This document shows, one piece after another, positions 26,330 to 35,253 of a stretch of 64,000 bases of DNA. Location: assembly GCF_014698115.1 (NCBI RefSeq), contig NZ_JACJSJ010000022.1, forward strand, positions 1-64,000. Reading direction: 5' to 3'. This DNA is from Nostoc sp. FACHB-973 (lineage in GTDB: Bacteria; Cyanobacteriota; Cyanobacteriia; Cyanobacteriales; Nostocaceae). A program made the translations under genes and the position numbers. The first letter of the stretch is position 1; each line of letters starts with the position of its first letter. The notes under the pieces are model-generated. The model was not told the origin of the DNA, made no database searches, and saw nothing but the letters and a program-made list of their open reading frames with translations.

Positions 26330-26416
26330 TCACTTATCATTAAAATCTCTTTGCGTAAGAGCGTCCCCGTGTCTCCGTGTCAGTCTAAATCATAAGTCTT
26401 TAACCGGACATGATAT
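26313..26416. mobile_element. MITE with ATATCATGTCCG ends, overlapping the hisC stop
   Basis: The left end ATATCATGTCCGCCTAATCA and the right end CCGGACATGATAT are inverted repeats, with ACTTATCAT/ATCATAAGT continuing the pairing. The left arm supplies the hisC stop codon. A longer element with related ends lies at 58170-58381 and a lone left half at 36126-36154. No coding capacity. Confidence 0.75.
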
Positions 26417-26430
26417 AACTCAGGAATTGC

Positions 26431-27150
26431 TTAGCGTCTACCACCACCACGATGAGGCACTTCAGTTTCTTCTTGCTTTGTTTTAAGTGCAAATAGTGGT
26501 TGATGCTGTGGCTGCTGAATTTTTTGTTGTGCAAACTTTACACGGGTACGAACTCCGAGATCTGCATCTGTATCGAACATTTGCTGGAGTTGATCTTGAA
26601 TGCGGGAGGCTTGATCGGGTAGATTAATTGCGACCGCCATTGCTAGGGTTTCTAAACTCGTGACTACTGCATAGCGTACCACCCACTCTGGATCTTCAGA
26701 AATTAATAGTAGTGCCTCTATTACCTGAGTCTGCACAGATTCCACTTTCTCTGGTGGTACTTGATGCCAGCGCAATGTACCTAATCCCCTAGCTGCTGCC
26801 CGCCGTACACTCAAGGAAAAATCGGTTTTTGCTGCCTCTAGCAAAGTGTCCAGCGCCCGTAAATCCCCAATTCCCGCTAAGGCGCGGACTGCCCAGGCTC
26901 TCGCCCCATAGTTGTAGTCATCAATAAGTTCCAATAGCGGCGCTACTGCGGGTTCTCCGATCGCAATCAATCCATCTACCGCCGCCACTGCCGCCCCCGG
27001 ATTATTGTAGCCCAAAGCTGCAACCAAAGTGGGAACAGATTCTTCTATACGAGCTGCTGCTAACTCTTGAACTGCATCTAACAAGCGCTCCGAGGAATCT
27101 GCTTCTTCCACAGCACGAATCAATATTTGGGCAAGTTCACTGTTATCCAT
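26431..27150 (-). CDS. cpcF: Phycocyanin alpha-subunit phycocyanobilin lyase, CpcF subunit
   Basis: CpcF with CpcE forms the heterodimeric lyase that attaches phycocyanobilin to Cys84 of CpcA. The 239-residue product is an all-alpha HEAT-repeat protein (repeats such as VPTLVAALGYNNPGAAVAAV, WAVRALAGIGDLRALDTLLE, RAAARGLGTLRWHQVP). It is the last gene of the minus-strand cpc operon, 168 bp after cpcE, with a terminator-like hairpin between them. ATG 27150 (MDNSELAQIL) fits family starts better than 27168. Its C-terminus is Arg/Gly-rich (HRGGGRR). The related PecF isomerase-lyase is less likely because the adjacent operon encodes phycocyanin. Confidence 0.9.
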   Translation of the reverse strand: MDNSELAQILIRAVEEADSSERLLDAVQELAAARIEESVPTLVAALGYNNPGAAVAAVDGLIAIGEPAVAPLLELIDDYNYGARAWAVRALAGIGDLRALDTLLEAAKTDFSLSVRRAAARGLGTLRWHQVPPEKVESVQTQVIEALLLISEDPEWVVRYAVVTSLETLAMAVAINLPDQASRIQDQLQQMFDTDADLGVRTRVKFAQQKIQQPQHQPLFALKTKQEETEVPHRGGGRR

Positions 27151-27218
27151 AATAATTTCACGGGTCATTATTGGTCAGCCAATTGTAGCTTAAGTTATCC
27201 GTATTTAGCATCATATAT

Positions 27219-27258
27219 AAACCCCCTAGCCCTTATTTTACAATTGGGTTGGGGGTTT
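27219..27258 (-). terminator. Hairpin between cpcE and cpcF
   Basis: AACCCCCTAGCCC and GGGTTGGGGGTT pair across a short AT-rich loop. Read on the minus strand the stem is followed by TATATATGATG, not a T run. It may attenuate cpcF relative to the upstream genes. Confidence 0.5.
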
Positions 27259-27318
27259 ATGTGTGGTAAACATTTGATTTTAAAGTATTAATCACAACTG
27301 ATTACTAGTAAATTCTGA

Positions 27319-28164
27319 CTACAACAACGAGTCCATCAAATTCATCACTTTAATAGCACCTGCTGATAAAGTGCTTGTTGCTGTATGATTGACTTGATGC
27401 TCCAGTAATCCTTTGAGGGAAATTAGTTTGAGGCTATTTTCTGCCAGAGTCTCGGCTATGGCCTCGGCTGCGGGTAGATACCCGATCGCTCCCAAGTCTG
27501 CTAACACTGCACGACGCAATTGCAACTTTTCACCTGCCAAAGCCTTTACCAACCGTTCTGCATAAACTGGTTCTTGGGTTAACTGATACATAGCTCGTGC
27601 GGCAGCATATTGCACCAGTTCTATGGGATGCTCTAAGAATGGTTTTACTAAAGAAATCGACTCAGTAGCCCCCAAGCTTCCCAAGGCTTCTAAAATAGCA
27701 TCGTAAGGTTGGGATAAATCTGGCTGCTCTGATTTTAATTGTTCTCCCTGTAAACCTGCTTTTAATAGCTCGATCAGTCCAGGAACACAAACCGGATCGC
27801 CTAGCATGTCTAAAGATTGCGCCGCTGCTTCCCGGACATAAAAATCTGAGCAGTCTAAACAAGCAATTAAAGGTGTTAGTGCTTGGCGATCGCCAATTTT
27901 CCCTAATGCTCTCGCTGCGTTCCGTCGTAAAGGATATCCGCCTTCTGGTGTCCTATCGGCTTCATCCTCTAAGGCTTGAATCAGTCCTGTAACCGCAGCT
28001 GGTTCACATATCCGAAACCTACCCAACCACCAAGCAGCATAAAATCGCAAACCCAAATCTGGACTTTGGAGATTGGCGATCGCCTGTTCCACTGTTAGCT
28101 GTTCCCCTCCAGGTGAGTCACTTGGAGGTGATAAATCTTCAAATTTCTGCGGATTGGAATTCAT
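27319..28164 (-). CDS. cpcE: Phycocyanin alpha-subunit phycocyanobilin lyase, CpcE subunit
   Basis: A 281-residue HEAT-repeat protein and partner of CpcF. The CpcE signature is visible: LTVEQAIANLQSPDLGLRFY, AAWWLGRFRI, YPLRRNAARALGKIGDRQAL, DFYVREAAAQSLDMLGD and LVQYAAARAMYQLT. Its start overlaps the 3' end of cpcD by 26 bp, indicating translational coupling. The complete HEAT array and length match known CpcE proteins. Confidence 0.94.
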   Translation of the reverse strand: MNSNPQKFEDLSPPSDSPGGEQLTVEQAIANLQSPDLGLRFYAAWWLGRFRICEPAAVTGLIQALEDEADRTPEGGYPLRRNAARALGKIGDRQALTPLIACLDCSDFYVREAAAQSLDMLGDPVCVPGLIELLKAGLQGEQLKSEQPDLSQPYDAILEALGSLGATESISLVKPFLEHPIELVQYAAARAMYQLTQEPVYAERLVKALAGEKLQLRRAVLADLGAIGYLPAAEAIAETLAENSLKLISLKGLLEHQVNHTATSTLSAGAIKVMNLMDSLL

Positions 28165-28420
28165 CAGAAGGAGGATTGCTCTGTTCGCTATCTGTTTTCG
28201 TCTCAGAATTCAATGGCTGAATGCTAACTATTTTGCCACCCAAGCGAGCAATCCGCTGCATTTCTTGACTCATCCGGTTCTCAGGCACTGTGATAAATAC
28301 ACTGGCACTAGAACGAATCGGATAGCTGATTTTTTGGGTTTCTTCACTTTGGCGCAAACCAACTACTTCATAGCGGAAGTAGCGACTACTAGTTTTACCA
28401 CCAATAAATTGTCCAACCAT
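28139..28420 (-). CDS. cpcD: Small rod-capping linker polypeptide CpcD
   Basis: The 93-residue protein is a single CpcD-type linker domain that caps the distal end of phycocyanin rods. It shows SRYFRYEVVGLRQSEETQ, IRSSASVFITVPENRMSQEM and QRIARLGGKIVSIQPLN. The ~15 residues after that (ETKTDSEQSNPPSDEF) are a polar extension. It overlaps cpcE by 26 bp and follows the second cpcC by about 250 bp, a gap containing GTAATTC repeats. Confidence 0.94.
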   Translation of the reverse strand: MVGQFIGGKTSSRYFRYEVVGLRQSEETQKISYPIRSSASVFITVPENRMSQEMQRIARLGGKIVSIQPLNSETKTDSEQSNPPSDEFQSAEI

Positions 28421-28669
28421 AAATCAATTTCAAGTTCGTTCAAAATTTTTTATTAGTCATTTGTCATTTGTGCTTTGTTGGTTAACAATGACCAATGACC
28501 AAATAATTACTAATTCGTAATTCGTAATTCGTAATTAATGGTACAAGCCCCTCAATTTATTGATGGAGATCAGAAACATTATTCTTTTTTTTCAAACCCC
28601 CGACTTCAGTCGTGGGGTAAAAATTACGAATTACGAATTATCAATTACGAATTATTTTGACCAATGACT
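28421..28669. repeat. Repeat-bearing spacer between the second cpcC and cpcD
   Basis: The spacer holds three AATTCGT units (28511-28533), an inverted match at 28621-28651, and a short hairpin CCCCCGACTTCAGTCGTGGGG (imperfect). Together they can form a long stem inside the operon transcript. No gene. Confidence 0.55.
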
Positions 28670-29539
28670 CTAAAGTGGCTTGACGCTGGCGATTTTACCA
28701 CCTTGTTTTACCACTCTTTGGAAGTAGCTAGATAGCTCTTCATATGGTATAATTACGGCTTGATTGACACGGCGTGTGCTAGGATATCCAGCTCCAAAAA
28801 TGCCTGCCACTTCAATGCGATAGAGTCTACCTTCTTTACCAAAAGTTCCTGCACCACCGAAAGTACTGTTGGGGGTAACGCCTTTTTCGGAAGCAACGTA
28901 TGAAAATCCTGAAGGACCACCGGAGGGAGGAACAACGATGGATGCACTATTGCGACCTAGTTCGCTAGCAAGGCGAGAAGATTTGCCTTTGAGTTGGGAG
29001 GTATCGCTACTGGCATAGCCGCGATAAAGTTGGAATATCCGGCTAAATCCAACAGTTTTCTGTCCTGTTTGGGTTTTAAAGCCGCGATAGTAAGGCACTA
29101 TATTTTCACCAAAGCTAGATTGATACTCTGGCGAATCAATATAAGAATCAATGTCGGCTTCATATCCCTTGTTTTGGTACAAGTCCAAGTGATAGACCAC
29201 ATCAGACTCATCATAGGGGGCACGACCCAACAAATGTTTATAGTTCAGTTCGATGACGCGAGTTTGAAAGTTGTCGTAGAAAAACTTTTTTTTGTACAGC
29301 TCTGATTTAGCTACTTGACGCACAAACTCTTGCACTGTGTTTTTTCCATCGCGCAGGATAGATTCAGCACTTATGAGGCGGTCAGATGCCAATATGTAGT
29401 TGTTGCCTAACACCTGACGATAGACGGCAGCAATTACTCTCTCTATATCTTCTTTGGTTGCATTTGGACGCAATTCTACGGGAGCGCTATCACTAAAAGG
29501 TTCTGTCCCCAGACGGGACGCTGCTGTTGTAATCGCCAT
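28670..29539 (-). CDS. cpcC: Phycocyanin rod linker polypeptide, second CpcC
   Basis: A 289-residue phycocyanin-associated rod linker. Residues ~18-150 are the phycobilisome linker domain ([64 protein letters not shown]), and ~235-289 a CpcD-type domain ([38 protein letters not shown]). ATG 29539 is chosen because AAGGAGAA lies 7-8 bp upstream; the upstream ATG at 29575 lacks this. It is a paralogue of the upstream cpcC, so rods probably hold two or more phycocyanin discs with distinct linkers. Confidence 0.94.
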   Translation of the reverse strand: MAITTAASRLGTEPFSDSAPVELRPNATKEDIERVIAAVYRQVLGNNYILASDRLISAESILRDGKNTVQEFVRQVAKSELYKKKFFYDNFQTRVIELNYKHLLGRAPYDESDVVYHLDLYQNKGYEADIDSYIDSPEYQSSFGENIVPYYRGFKTQTGQKTVGFSRIFQLYRGYASSDTSQLKGKSSRLASELGRNSASIVVPPSGGPSGFSYVASEKGVTPNSTFGGAGTFGKEGRLYRIEVAGIFGAGYPSTRRVNQAVIIPYEELSSYFQRVVKQGGKIASVKPL

Positions 29540-29666
29540 CTTGAAATTCTCCTTTCCTTCATAGTTAATTGGCATTGGCTAGGGAAACAGATAATGAGGA
29601 GTGGAGAGTATTGAAATTTCCTACTCCCTACTCCCCCAACCCTATTCCCCCAGCCCTATTCCTTAC

Positions 29667-30479
29667 TTACACAGCTGTGATGCTAATCACTTTGCTGCCT
29701 TTACGATTGAGTTGCTGCAATTTACTCGAAAGTTGCTCGTAGGGAACTATCAACTCAGCAGTACCCCGCCGCACTACAGTTGAATTTGGAGAAGCTGCTT
29801 GTAGGACTCTAATCCGGTATGCTTCTCCACGACCACCTGTAGAGAGACCAGTTAAGGCTCCTGAAGATACTGGGTAGATGGGTGAAGCCAGATTCTTAGC
29901 TATTTCCCAAGTTAGCTTTCCTTGTTTTTGCCCTTGAGCGCGATCGCTATTCGCATAACCCCGATACAATTGGAACAGTCGCCCATAGCCAACGTTTTTC
30001 TTTCCTACCTGGCTTTTAAAACCTCGGTGGTAGGGCACAATATTTTCACCAAAGCTTTCTTGATATTCTGATGAGTCAATATAAGAGTTAATTTCAGCTT
30101 CGTAACCCTTTGAGTTGTATAACTCAACATGGTACGAAATCTCTGACTCATCTTCTGGGGCGCGACCTAATAAATGCTTATAATTCAGCTCGATAAATCG
30201 ATTTTGTGAGCTGGAGTAGAAAAACTTCTCACGATAGAGTTCTGATTGAGCAATGGCCAATACAAAACCCCGGACTGAAATTGTACCCTGCTGTAGCAGT
30301 GATTCAGCACTCTCGAGACGCTGACTTTCCAATAGGTATGAATTACCCAAAACCTGACGGTAAGCTGCTCGAATTACCACTGCCACATCTGCTTCTGTTC
30401 TATCAGGACGTAGTTCTACTACTCCTGAGTTTTCATATGGTTCAATTCCTAGTCTTGCTGCTTGTCCCAAAGCTGCCAT
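29667..30479 (-). CDS. cpcC: Phycocyanin rod linker polypeptide CpcC
   Basis: A 270-residue rod linker with the same two-domain design as its neighbour. The linker domain carries [40 protein letters not shown] and [20 protein letters not shown], and the C-terminal CpcD-like domain has [16 protein letters not shown] and [30 protein letters not shown] directly precedes the ATG. It is separated from cpcA by a long hairpin that probably lowers linker expression relative to cpcBA. Confidence 0.95.
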   Translation of the reverse strand: MAALGQAARLGIEPYENSGVVELRPDRTEADVAVVIRAAYRQVLGNSYLLESQRLESAESLLQQGTISVRGFVLAIAQSELYREKFFYSSSQNRFIELNYKHLLGRAPEDESEISYHVELYNSKGYEAEINSYIDSSEYQESFGENIVPYHRGFKSQVGKKNVGYGRLFQLYRGYANSDRAQGQKQGKLTWEIAKNLASPIYPVSSGALTGLSTGGRGEAYRIRVLQAASPNSTVVRRGTAELIVPYEQLSSKLQQLNRKGSKVISITAV

Positions 30480-30570
30480 CTTTAACCTCCTTCAGTTTTA
30501 ACTACAAAACTGAAAATTTTTTAGAAAGTTTTTTTTCTAATTTTTTAACAGTCTTTTGAAAATAAAACTG

Positions 30571-30631
30571 CCCGGAGAGGTAAACAACTCATAGAACTTG
30601 CTTCGTCATAAGAGCTGATTTCCTCTCCGGG
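30571..30631 (-). terminator. cpcA-cpcC intergenic hairpin, probable partial terminator
   Basis: CCCGGAGAGG and CCTCTCCGGG are perfect 10-bp arms around a ~41-nt loop. On the minus strand the second arm is followed by a T-rich run (GTTTTATTTTC). Placed right after cpcA, it is the classical device giving abundant cpcBA mRNA and less linker mRNA. Confidence 0.8.
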
Positions 30632-30644
30632 CTAAAGAAACACT

Positions 30645-31136
30645 CTAGCTCAGAGTATTAATTACATAGTCGATGTAAGAATTTGCTTCAACAGCTGGGT
30701 CGCCGCTCAAACCGTGGTTAGATTTGATGTACTTGAGGGCTTCAATGTACCAGCTAGGAGACAAATCAAAAGTTTTGTTGATTTCAGCTAAGCCGGAGAT
30801 CAAGAAATCATCCAAGGGACCTGTGCCACCAACAACTAAAGCGTAGGTGATAATCCGCAAGTAGTAGCCGACATCACGTACACACTTGGCTTTACCGCGT
30901 GCATCATACGCGAAGTTGGGGCCTTGTTGTTGGGTGGTGTAGGGGAACTTGTTGTAAACAGCTTGAGCAGCACCTTCTGTTAAGCGTGATGCATTAGCGC
31001 TCAAGGATTTTGCTGCTTGTAAGCTAGCTGGCGCTTGGCGAAAACGACCAAAAGCCACTTGAATTTCGGTGCTGCTGAGGTAGCGACCTTGAGAATCTGC
31101 CGCTGAAATTGCTTCAGTTAGAGGTGTTTTTGTCAT
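30645..31136 (-). CDS. cpcA: C-phycocyanin alpha subunit
   Basis: The 163-residue alpha chain of phycocyanin, the orange-light-absorbing rod protein on the thylakoid surface. It has [33 protein letters not shown] and the bilin-binding Cys85 (conventional Cys84) in [20 protein letters not shown], then [20 protein letters not shown] and a [10 protein letters not shown] end. The GYYLR context and single cysteine fit CpcA rather than PecA. It lies 88 bp after cpcB. CpcE/CpcF in the same operon load its phycocyanobilin. Confidence 0.96.
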   Translation of the reverse strand: MTKTPLTEAISAADSQGRYLSSTEIQVAFGRFRQAPASLQAAKSLSANASRLTEGAAQAVYNKFPYTTQQQGPNFAYDARGKAKCVRDVGYYLRIITYALVVGGTGPLDDFLISGLAEINKTFDLSPSWYIEALKYIKSNHGLSGDPAVEANSYIDYVINTLS

Positions 31137-31224
31137 TTTTGGTATTTCCCTTTAACAAACTTTTCGTTGAAATTTTGTTTTGTCTTGTGGACAATTATTT
31201 CACTCAATAGGAAGAATGCCTGGT

Positions 31225-31746
31225 TTAGGCAACCGCAGCAGCAGCGCGATCGAAGTAGCTAGCGATTTCAGAAATCAAAGCGCTGCAATCTCCTCTGGTG
31301 ATGCCATTTGTGTCGCTGACAATCTTCAAAGAAGCATCTTTGAGCTTATTAATACCAACAGCAACGGAAGCTCCTGGAGTTCCCAATGCCAAATAGGTTT
31401 CCCGTAGACCATTGAGGGCACGGTCATCTAGCACGCTGGAATCACCAGCAAAGATTGCATAGGTGACATAGCGAAGAATGATGTCCAAATCGCGGATACA
31501 AGCAGCAGCGCGACGGCTGGTGTAAGCATTACCACCAGGAGTGATCAATTGGGGTTGTTCTGCCCACAGATCGCGTACCGCAGCAGCAACAATAGCGGAA
31601 GCGTTGCTGGTAATGCGGTTAACTGCATCTGCACGCTTGTTACCATCTGCGACTATTGCGCTCAAAGCATCCAATTGTGCATCGGAGAGGTATTCTCCAC
31701 GTGTATCAGCTTGGGAAACTACTTTGGCAAATGCATCTAAAACCAT
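31225..31746 (-). CDS. cpcB: C-phycocyanin beta subunit
   Basis: The 173-residue beta chain and first gene of the cpc operon. Bilin-binding cysteines are Cys83 (conventional 82, in [20 protein letters not shown]) and Cys154 (conventional 153, in [19 protein letters not shown]). Asn73 in [10 protein letters not shown] is the usual methyl-asparagine site. The N-terminus [20 protein letters not shown] slightly resembles PecB, but the alpha gene and linkers next door are phycocyanin type. AGGAGATT precedes the start. A structured leader lies upstream. Confidence 0.94.
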   Translation of the reverse strand: MVLDAFAKVVSQADTRGEYLSDAQLDALSAIVADGNKRADAVNRITSNASAIVAAAVRDLWAEQPQLITPGGNAYTSRRAAACIRDLDIILRYVTYAIFAGDSSVLDDRALNGLRETYLALGTPGASVAVGINKLKDASLKIVSDTNGITRGDCSALISEIASYFDRAAAAVA

Positions 31747-31790
31747 TGCGTTTAATCTCCTAATTGGCTTGGTTAAGAATTATTTGAAGT

Positions 31791-31836
31791 CAAAACTGAA
31801 TGGTTCAGTTTTGTTTTTGATGTCAGATTGTCTGAC
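31791..31836 (-). promoter_or_regulatory. Two hairpins in the cpcB leader
   Basis: CAAAACTGAA, TGG, TTCAGTTTTG is a perfect 10-bp stem with a 3-nt loop (31791-31813). GTCAGA, TTG, TCTGAC is a second perfect stem (31822-31836). Both sit 45-90 nt upstream of the cpcB start on the same strand, so they belong to its 5' untranslated region and probably stabilise the mRNA. Confidence 0.65.
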
Positions 31837-31876
31837 CATTTTTACGAAAGGTTCACAACGGACATCCAAGGTATAA

Positions 31877-32272
31877 GTCTACGACCTCTAGGGTTTCGGA
31901 TTAAAACTTTTGTTACAAAACTTCATCTTAATATGAGAGACCAGAAAACCTGCTAGATTAAGCACCCCATCAACCTTGTACTGTCATTTTTCCTTTCAAA
32001 TTATTTTTATACTATGATGATGCCTTTTGTTTTATTAAAAATTGTTATGTTACCTTGTCTTTTTGTTAGTCAAACTTAACAGAAACATTTATCTAAATAA
32101 AAATGCTGAATATGGTTTGGTTTAAGAGACGCGATAAATCGGCGTCTCTACAAGAATCAATCTTTTGTAGAGACGCCGACTTATGGCGTCTATCGCTGAT
32201 TTATAGCCTGATAGTTTTCCAGGGCAGGAGGGTAATCTTCGCCGAAGTTACTTTTATTAAGTGTATATTTAC
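31877..32272. other. Intergenic region between pebB and cpcB
   Basis: The part nearest cpcB (to about 32100) should hold the cpc promoter; no RcaC-type L-box pair was found. An inverted repeat at 32125-32191 has arms containing GGCGTCTCTACAAG and CTTTTGTAGAGACGCC; a relative sits inside the element at 49514-49646. It may also end pebB-side transcription. No gene. Confidence 0.5.
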
Positions 32273-33016
32273 TTACACGGTTAGTAATTTTCTCTCTAAA
32301 TCAAATAAAAAGCCATGAATGTACTCCTCAGTCCATTCATCACCATAAAAGCGCTTGAACATTCCTCGTGCAGGGTCTTTTTCGGCTCGATATCGCAGGT
32401 ATCGCAGTTGTGCTTGTTCAATATCTGCTAGGCTTTGGGAATCAGTTACGGGTTCTGCTTGCTCTACAAAATCGAGGTAAGCTTTGAGATAGTCTTTAAA
32501 AGCAGCAAATACTTGGGTTTCCACCACGACAGTTTCCTGGGGACGAGTCCACAGAAAAGCGGGAGAAAAGAAGGGTCGTGCTTCTTCTGGAAAATCACCT
32601 CCCCAAGTCAGATGCTCTTGATGAGCATGGAAGATAGGCAGGATCGGCTGGGTATACTTTGCCTGATATGCTGGATCGTCTCGGAATAGGGGTTGCATAT
32701 CCAAGGCGATGAGGTGTCCTCCTGGTAATGTCACCAAATCTGCGCCAAAGAAGGGTAGGTCGTAGTTGAGGTGTGGGAAAATCACAAAATTCAGTACTTG
32801 GAGGGAATTACCACCTTGTACATGTGCAGCTCGAATTTGCCGTAGTTTTGTGGTTTGAAAGCCATAACTAGTGGTGAGAACCTCTTGTTGGTTCTTGCCT
32901 TTACCTACGGTAGCAACCTTAGATTCAAATCCTTCAGGAATAGGATATGGTTGCAAATCTAAACGCGATCGCATGTAGGCGATCGCATAATCGAGAAATG
33001 GCTGATAAAGTGTCAT
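32273..33016 (-). CDS. pebB: Phycoerythrobilin:ferredoxin oxidoreductase
   Basis: PebB reduces 15,16-dihydrobiliverdin to phycoerythrobilin with electrons from ferredoxin. The 247-residue protein starts [20 protein letters not shown] and carries the bilin-reductase core: [35 protein letters not shown] (the conserved Asp is in this segment), [10 protein letters not shown] and, near the end, [19 protein letters not shown]. Its length and wording match PebB rather than PcyA. ATG 33016 is chosen because longer frames only translate the adjacent STRR. It follows pebA by 160 bp, all repeat. Confidence 0.95.
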   Translation of the reverse strand: MTLYQPFLDYAIAYMRSRLDLQPYPIPEGFESKVATVGKGKNQQEVLTTSYGFQTTKLRQIRAAHVQGGNSLQVLNFVIFPHLNYDLPFFGADLVTLPGGHLIALDMQPLFRDDPAYQAKYTQPILPIFHAHQEHLTWGGDFPEEARPFFSPAFLWTRPQETVVVETQVFAAFKDYLKAYLDFVEQAEPVTDSQSLADIEQAQLRYLRYRAEKDPARGMFKRFYGDEWTEEYIHGFLFDLERKLLTV

Positions 33017-33018
33017 TA

Positions 33019-33172
33019 TTGGGGATTGGGGATTGGGGATTGGGGATTGGGGATTAGGGATTGGGGATTGGGGATTGGGGATTGGGAGAGGGGTGGGAAG
33101 CTTTTTTATTATCTCCCCACACTCCCTCATCTCCTCCAGTCCCCAGTCCCCAGTCCCCATTCACCAATCCCT
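33019..33172. repeat. STRR tract between pebA and pebB
   Basis: About ten GGGGATT heptamers (33019-33091) face CCCCAGT/CCCCATT units (33137-33172), so the whole spacer can fold. It ends two bases before the pebB start codon and leaves no normal Shine-Dalgarno site there. Confidence 0.8.
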
Positions 33173-33176
33173 TTTA

Positions 33177-33905
33177 TCATCTTTTGCTGACTGCTAAAGG
33201 CACAGCATCTTCAAATAAGAATTCGTGGAGAAAGCGTTCTGCCCATTCATGACCAAAGTAACTGCTAAATAGACCAGATGCTGGGTCGCGGTCTGCACTA
33301 TATTGGTCGTAGTCTTTTTGAGCTTTGACAATCCGCTGGATATCTTCTGGATCTTCGAGGGGTTGGGCATTTGCTAGCATTTGCCAATACAAGTTTAAAT
33401 AATCCTGAAACGCTTCAAAAACTCGCGTTGCTACTGTTTGAGGATCTGTCTTAGCAAATAATAGGTACTTAGAAAAGTACTGGTTAGCATCGTAAAACTT
33501 CATTTCTAAGTTTTGCGACAAATCCGGGTATTGATCGTGCAGAGATTTCAGCGGCAGTATGTATTTTGTCTGATAATCTTCATCTTGAAATAAAGGCTGA
33601 AAGTCAAGGACAATCAGATTTTTAACTTTACCAAAGGATAAAAAATCAATCCCTAACAAAGGTAAATCGTAGTGATAGCTGGGGTAAATCACGCTGTTAA
33701 AAATTTGGGCGCTTTCCCCAGCATCAATGTAGGTATAGCGAATTTTTCGCAACTCTTGACATTGGTAAGACCAACTGCGAATGGTTGCTGGGTTTCTGCC
33801 GCGATCGCTAACTTTGGATTCCAAACCAGGGGGAATGTCCCTACTTTGTAAATCAAACCGTTCAAATAGCTCTTTTTCTAAAAATTCCAGGAAAGGCTTA
33901 TACAT
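33177..33905 (-). CDS. pebA: 15,16-dihydrobiliverdin:ferredoxin oxidoreductase
   Basis: PebA performs the first reduction of biliverdin IXalpha towards phycoerythrobilin and channels the intermediate to PebB. The 242-residue product begins MYKPFLEFLEKELFERFDLQ. Family landmarks are IRSWSYQCQELRKIRYTYID, AGESAQIFNSVIYPSYHYDL (conserved Asp), LIVLDFQPLFQD, and YSADRDPASGLFSSYFGHEW near the end. ATG 33905 matches the usual PebA start; an upstream frame to 33977 adds 24 residues of atypical sequence. pebA and pebB form a two-gene unit. Confidence 0.95.
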   Translation of the reverse strand: MYKPFLEFLEKELFERFDLQSRDIPPGLESKVSDRGRNPATIRSWSYQCQELRKIRYTYIDAGESAQIFNSVIYPSYHYDLPLLGIDFLSFGKVKNLIVLDFQPLFQDEDYQTKYILPLKSLHDQYPDLSQNLEMKFYDANQYFSKYLLFAKTDPQTVATRVFEAFQDYLNLYWQMLANAQPLEDPEDIQRIVKAQKDYDQYSADRDPASGLFSSYFGHEWAERFLHEFLFEDAVPLAVSKR

Positions 33906-33990
33906 ACAGCATGACTCATTAACCCTTGCATGAAAATAAAGGATGTGAATCATGCACGTCTCATTTCTTAGAAACAAAGCAACATTCCTT

Positions 33991-34164
33991 AATGGGGAAT
34001 GGGGAATGGGGAATGGGGATTGGGGATTGGGGATTGGGGATTGGGGATTGGGGATTGGGTATTGGGTATTGGGGATTGACTGAGAAAGTATTCCTAAATA
34101 TTTATTTCCTAGTCCCTAGTCCCCAGTCCCCACTCCCTATTCCCCACTCCCCACTCCCTACTCC
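33991..34164. repeat. STRR tract upstream of pebA
   Basis: GGGGAAT and GGGGATT heptamers (33991-34079) are followed by CCCTAGT/CCCACTC units (34108-34175), again potentially self-complementary. The last units run into the 3' end of the next gene and provide its stop codon. Confidence 0.75.
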
Positions 34165-34722
34165 CTATCCCCTAGCATGATTCCGAGCGATCATTTGCTC
34201 TAGGACTTGTTGGGAAAGACACCGACGTTCAGAACAATAAGTCATCAAATTGACTCCGTTCATCATTCGCACGGTACTAACTCTGACACGAAAATCATCC
34301 GTCACAAACCAACAACGTTCTTGACCTTGGTTATTGTCATAATCGGTGTTAATCGTCAGCACTCCATCATCAGCAAATCGATATCGACTGACAACCGGAA
34401 TGCTCTCTACATAGCCTTGGTTGCGGATTAATTTCCCAGAAAGCTTCGTTTCATCGTCGGGAATGTCAACCAAAATGGCAGCATTGTCGGTGTTCGGCGG
34501 TCTTGTGTCTAGATTAGCCTGCCATGCAAAGCTAGCACCCCCAGTTGCTTTATCAGGCTCTATTCCTTGTGCTTTACAGACTTCTTGGACTTTGGGATCG
34601 TCTTTTTCCATGACTGTAATGATTAAATTCGACTCACCCGACTCATCTGCGGCTGAGTCAAAGTGATGAACTGAACGTTCCGTAAACCATGTCCCTTCAC
34701 TTTTACGGAAGAAGTCAATCAT
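34165..34722 (-). CDS. CpcS/CpeS-family chromophore lyase
   Basis: A 185-residue lipocalin-like bilin lyase. It begins [20 protein letters not shown] and shows the family blocks [58 protein letters not shown] and LMTYCSERR. CpcS/CpeS proteins attach phycobilins to Cys82/84 of phycobiliproteins. Subgroup (CpcS, CpcU or CpeS type) is not certain; it is clearly different from the CpeS at 46286. Alternative start 34746 (MHIIPPLS) has a GAGGT site upstream. The last codon and stop come from an STRR. It lies just upstream of pebA on the same strand, so substrate supply and attachment may be co-expressed. Confidence 0.85.
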   Translation of the reverse strand: MIDFFRKSEGTWFTERSVHHFDSAADESGESNLIITVMEKDDPKVQEVCKAQGIEPDKATGGASFAWQANLDTRPPNTDNAAILVDIPDDETKLSGKLIRNQGYVESIPVVSRYRFADDGVLTINTDYDNNQGQERCWFVTDDFRVRVSTVRMMNGVNLMTYCSERRCLSQQVLEQMIARNHARG

Positions 34723-34803
34723 TGACAAGGGTGGTATTATATGCATATATTTTGAAACCTCGTTTTTTAAAAAATACCTTTGACGAAATCTTGTTTGTAG
34801 TCC

Positions 34804-34911
34804 TATAGCGTTTCCCGACAAGCGTGAGGTACACCTGTAGGGGCACGGCAGTGCCGTGCCCCTACACCTTGCAATATGATGGTGTACCGTATCTGAATGG
34901 GAACCGCTATA
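34804..34911. mobile_element. MITE with TATAGCG ends, copy 1
   Basis: Ends TATAGCGTTTCCC and GGGAACCGCTATA are imperfect inverted repeats. The centre is a palindrome, GTAGGGGCACGGC joined to its reverse complement. Further copies lie at 51824-51929 (same orientation) and 58956-59063 (inverted). Length about 106-108 bp in all three. Confidence 0.85.
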
Positions 34912-35253
34912 TCCATAAATATTTGCATTCTTTCACTATGTATGCACAAATAGTACTCCGTTGTATTATTTGTATTAATTATTTTGTGGTTATGTAAAAT
35001 ATCGAGATTACAGCTTGCATTTTATCCTTTTTGGTTACTTGAGTGAAAGAATTATTTCAATTGCTATTGTTAGTTGCATATACTTTTTCAATAACTAAAT
35101 TGACAGGGCAAAAACAGTTTTCTGCCAACTTTTTCTAATTTGGGGGAGGTATTCATTGCTCTAGCTGACTTTTGTTTGATTCTAAGCAATAAGATGAATC
35201 CCGAATTTAGCTAAAGTGTAAAATAACTCCAAAACTTCTACCTTAATCACCTA
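34912..35253. other. AT-rich intergenic region
   Basis: It separates divergent genes (CpcS/CpeS-like, minus; pentapeptide protein, plus). It should contain the promoter of the pentapeptide gene. No repeat or gene is visible. Confidence 0.4.

Noticed and set aside
31225..31746. Assignment of the beta subunit as phycoerythrocyanin PecB
   Set aside because: The N-terminus resembles PecB, but the alpha subunit has the CpcA-type GYYLR context and the downstream lyases and linkers are of cpc type.
31747..32272. Search for an RcaC L-box or CcaR G-box upstream of cpcB
   Set aside because: No direct repeat of the expected type was found by eye, so no chromatic-acclimation site is claimed.
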